Assembly: GCF_903642095.1 (NCBI RefSeq)
Contig: NZ_CAHJWD020000204.1
Coordinates: forward strand, 1 to 15,770
Reading direction: 5' to 3'
DNA from: Bathymodiolus brooksi thiotrophic gill symbiont
GTDB taxonomy: Bacteria > Pseudomonadota > Gammaproteobacteria > PS1 > Pseudothioglobaceae
DNA: 15,770 bases
Under the pieces are notes generated by a model that did not search any database, was not told the origin of the DNA, and saw only the letters and a list, made by a program, of their open reading frames with translations. How positions within the stretch are numbered: position 1 is the first letter of the stretch; the number at the start of each line of letters is the position of its first letter. This document shows positions 14,532 through 15,770 of the stretch, piece by piece. The position numbers were made by a program, and so were the translations under genes.

Positions 14532-15770
14532 ATGAAAAAAATATTAATCATATCGTTATTTTTATTTGGGCAACAGGCATTTTCTGAGGTTATTCCAAGT
14601 GATCAATTAACAGGAATTTATAAAAATCAAGGTAAAACAAATACTTATAAAATTAATGAGGTAGAATCGGGGTTAAACTTTGTTAATAGTATTTTGTGCT
14701 ATTTACACTCTCTTCGTAGTGAAGAGTTTGTGAATAAAGGTAATTATGCAGTATGGACGAGTGGCAATTTATGTGATAAAAAATCAAATAATCCAAGCAT
14801 TATTAAAGCAGTAGTTAATGTAAGTAAAACTGGTGATAAGCAAGTAGTCAAGGCAAAAGCCTCAGTATCATCAAATAATATTAAAGTTAGGTTAAATATG
14901 GAAATTCGTGCTTCTGCAACCAAGGCTAATCCATTGGGTGATTTGACATTAAATTGGAAAAGTACTAATGACGAAGTGGAGTATGCCATAAATGGTGTTT
15001 TGGAAATTAGTAATGGAAAAATTCAGGTTGTTTCTTATGAAGACGATCAGCTACTTGATTTCTTTGTTAGCGATGTTGCTAAGAAACAAGGCTCTTTTTT
15101 GATGAATGATATGCAAAGAACTTTTGCATTTAATGATGATTTTATCAAAACTACCACCACTTGTTTCGACAGAAGTCAACCGACCTCTACAGTTTGGGGT
15201 TACCATGTTTATGCATATATACCCGGTGCCACTCCGAATACTGTTAAATTAGATCTTAATGGTATTCCTCCATTTGCTTTTTCTTATAAAGATGATGAGG
15301 ATAATGTCAAACACGGCTATGTAAATTACCATTACACTTATTTAAGTGGCAATCGCCCAGACACAATTGTTAGTACAAGTGGGGACAATAAAGGGACAAC
15401 CTACACAGTTACATATGCTAATAATTACATTGATAAACTAACAACGGTTAACGGAATTGAACAAGGTATTGTTAAGTCGATTGAGTTTGATAAGTCAGCA
15501 ATAACAGCGACAGATATTCGCTCAAATGTAGCACCAACATCAGTAATTTATTTTAATAGTGAGCTTATTAATCTTTTTAAAATTGCAGAGGAAGGAGAGG
15601 TAGAGATCCTTTCGTTGAAAGATGGCGTAGTGCTTATTGGAAAAGATGATAATAAAAAATATATCGTCAAAGCTGAAGATGTAACGGTTGCTTACAAAGT
15701 TACGGATTTTAGTAATTGCAATGATTTAGTATTGCCTACTTATACACCGCCTAGTATTACACCTAGTGCG
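14532..15770 (+). CDS. Large exported protein of unknown function, C-terminus beyond window
   Basis: Open from ATG 14532 to the right edge without a stop, 413 residues so far. GGAG at 14520-14523 is a plausible ribosome-binding site. MKKILIISLFLFGQQAFSEV is a Sec signal peptide with cleavage near AFS-EV. The mature protein is rich in Asn, Lys, Thr and beta-strand patterns (VVKAKASVSSNNIKVRLNME), with about five cysteines after the signal, some in pairs fit for disulfides (LCYL, NLCDK, TTCFDR, NCND). The visible end, LVLPTYTPPSITPSA, is a Pro/Thr-rich linker, so another domain probably follows. I do not recognise a family. It could be a surface, adhesion or secreted effector protein, but nothing here decides that. 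It is transcribed with the small lipoprotein. Confidence 0.8.
   Translation, partial: MKKILIISLFLFGQQAFSEVIPSDQLTGIYKNQGKTNTYKINEVESGLNFVNSILCYLHSLRSEEFVNKGNYAVWTSGNLCDKKSNNPSIIKAVVNVSKTGDKQVVKAKASVSSNNIKVRLNMEIRASATKANPLGDLTLNWKSTNDEVEYAINGVLEISNGKIQVVSYEDDQLLDFFVSDVAKKQGSFLMNDMQRTFAFNDDFIKTTTTCFDRSQPTSTVWGYHVYAYIPGATPNTVKLDLNGIPPFAFSYKDDEDNVKHGYVNYHYTYLSGNRPDTIVSTSGDNKGTTYTVTYANNYIDKLTTVNGIEQGIVKSIEFDKSAITATDIRSNVAPTSVIYFNSELINLFKIAEEGEVEILSLKDGVVLIGKDDNKKYIVKAEDVTVAYKVTDFSNCNDLVLPTYTPPSITPSA

Noticed and set aside
1..15770. CRISPR array, tRNA or rRNA genes, toxin-antitoxin pair, phage or defence system
   Set aside because: No regularly spaced repeats, no tRNA-like cloverleaf with CCA end, no rRNA sequence and no recognisable defence or phage proteins were found by reading both strands.

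Overview
The window looks like part of the chromosome of an AT-rich gammaproteobacterium with sulfur-oxidising habits, most like the SUP05/Thioglobaceae group that includes thiotrophic symbionts of deep-sea bivalves. This is an inference from gene content: a rhodanese, a persulfide-dioxygenase-type metallo-hydrolase, a TlpA-type thiol redox protein, a sulfide:quinone-oxidoreductase-like flavoprotein and a cysteine-rich DUF4395 membrane protein lie close together, next to an IS30-type transposase fragment and gammaproteobacterial housekeeping genes (RutE-type nitroreductase, HinT, fused GcvP, ParC). No 16S gene or other direct taxonomic marker is present.

Layout. 1-201 (-): start of an IS30-family transposase cut by the window edge, with a damaged start. 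308-971 (+): DUF3579 protein overlapping a single-domain rhodanese. 965-1152: decayed membrane-protein-like sequence. 1224-4597 (+): tightly packed run of persulfide dioxygenase, an unrecognised 87-residue protein, a secreted alpha/beta-hydrolase-like/TlpA fusion and a BaiN/YhiN-type flavoprotein, each overlapping the next by 4-13 bases. 4598-4933: AT-rich spacer with a hairpin and a broken cytochrome c'-like remnant. 4934-5798 (+): DUF4395 membrane protein and a small exported two-cysteine protein. 5791-6372 (-): RutE-like nitroreductase. 6409-8619 (+): acidic unknown protein, ABM-like small protein, SQR-like flavoprotein, HinT. 8696-11503 (+): gcvP. 11504-12095: gene-poor spacer with two weak gene remnants and a terminator. 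12096-14333 (+): parC. 14386-15770 (+): a tiny lipoprotein and a large exported protein of unknown function that runs off the right edge.

How the genes may work together. The left third suggests handling of sulfane sulfur and thiols: rhodanese moves sulfane sulfur, the ETHE1-like enzyme oxidises glutathione persulfide to sulfite, the TlpA-type domain and the Cys-rich DUF4395/small exported protein pair could handle periplasmic disulfides or persulfides, and the SQR-like protein could feed electrons from sulfide into the quinone pool. That integration is inference; each family call rests on motifs read from the sequence.

The points most worth a second look are: the alpha/beta-hydrolase-like/TlpA fusion whose nucleophile position is glycine; the unrecognised protein overlapping the dioxygenase stop; the SQR-like protein without the usual middle cysteine, preceded by two small unknown proteins; the DUF4395/exported-protein pair; the lipoprotein/exported-protein pair after parC; and a marked change of base skew inside gcvP. 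I did not find a complete, clearly new defence or mobile system.
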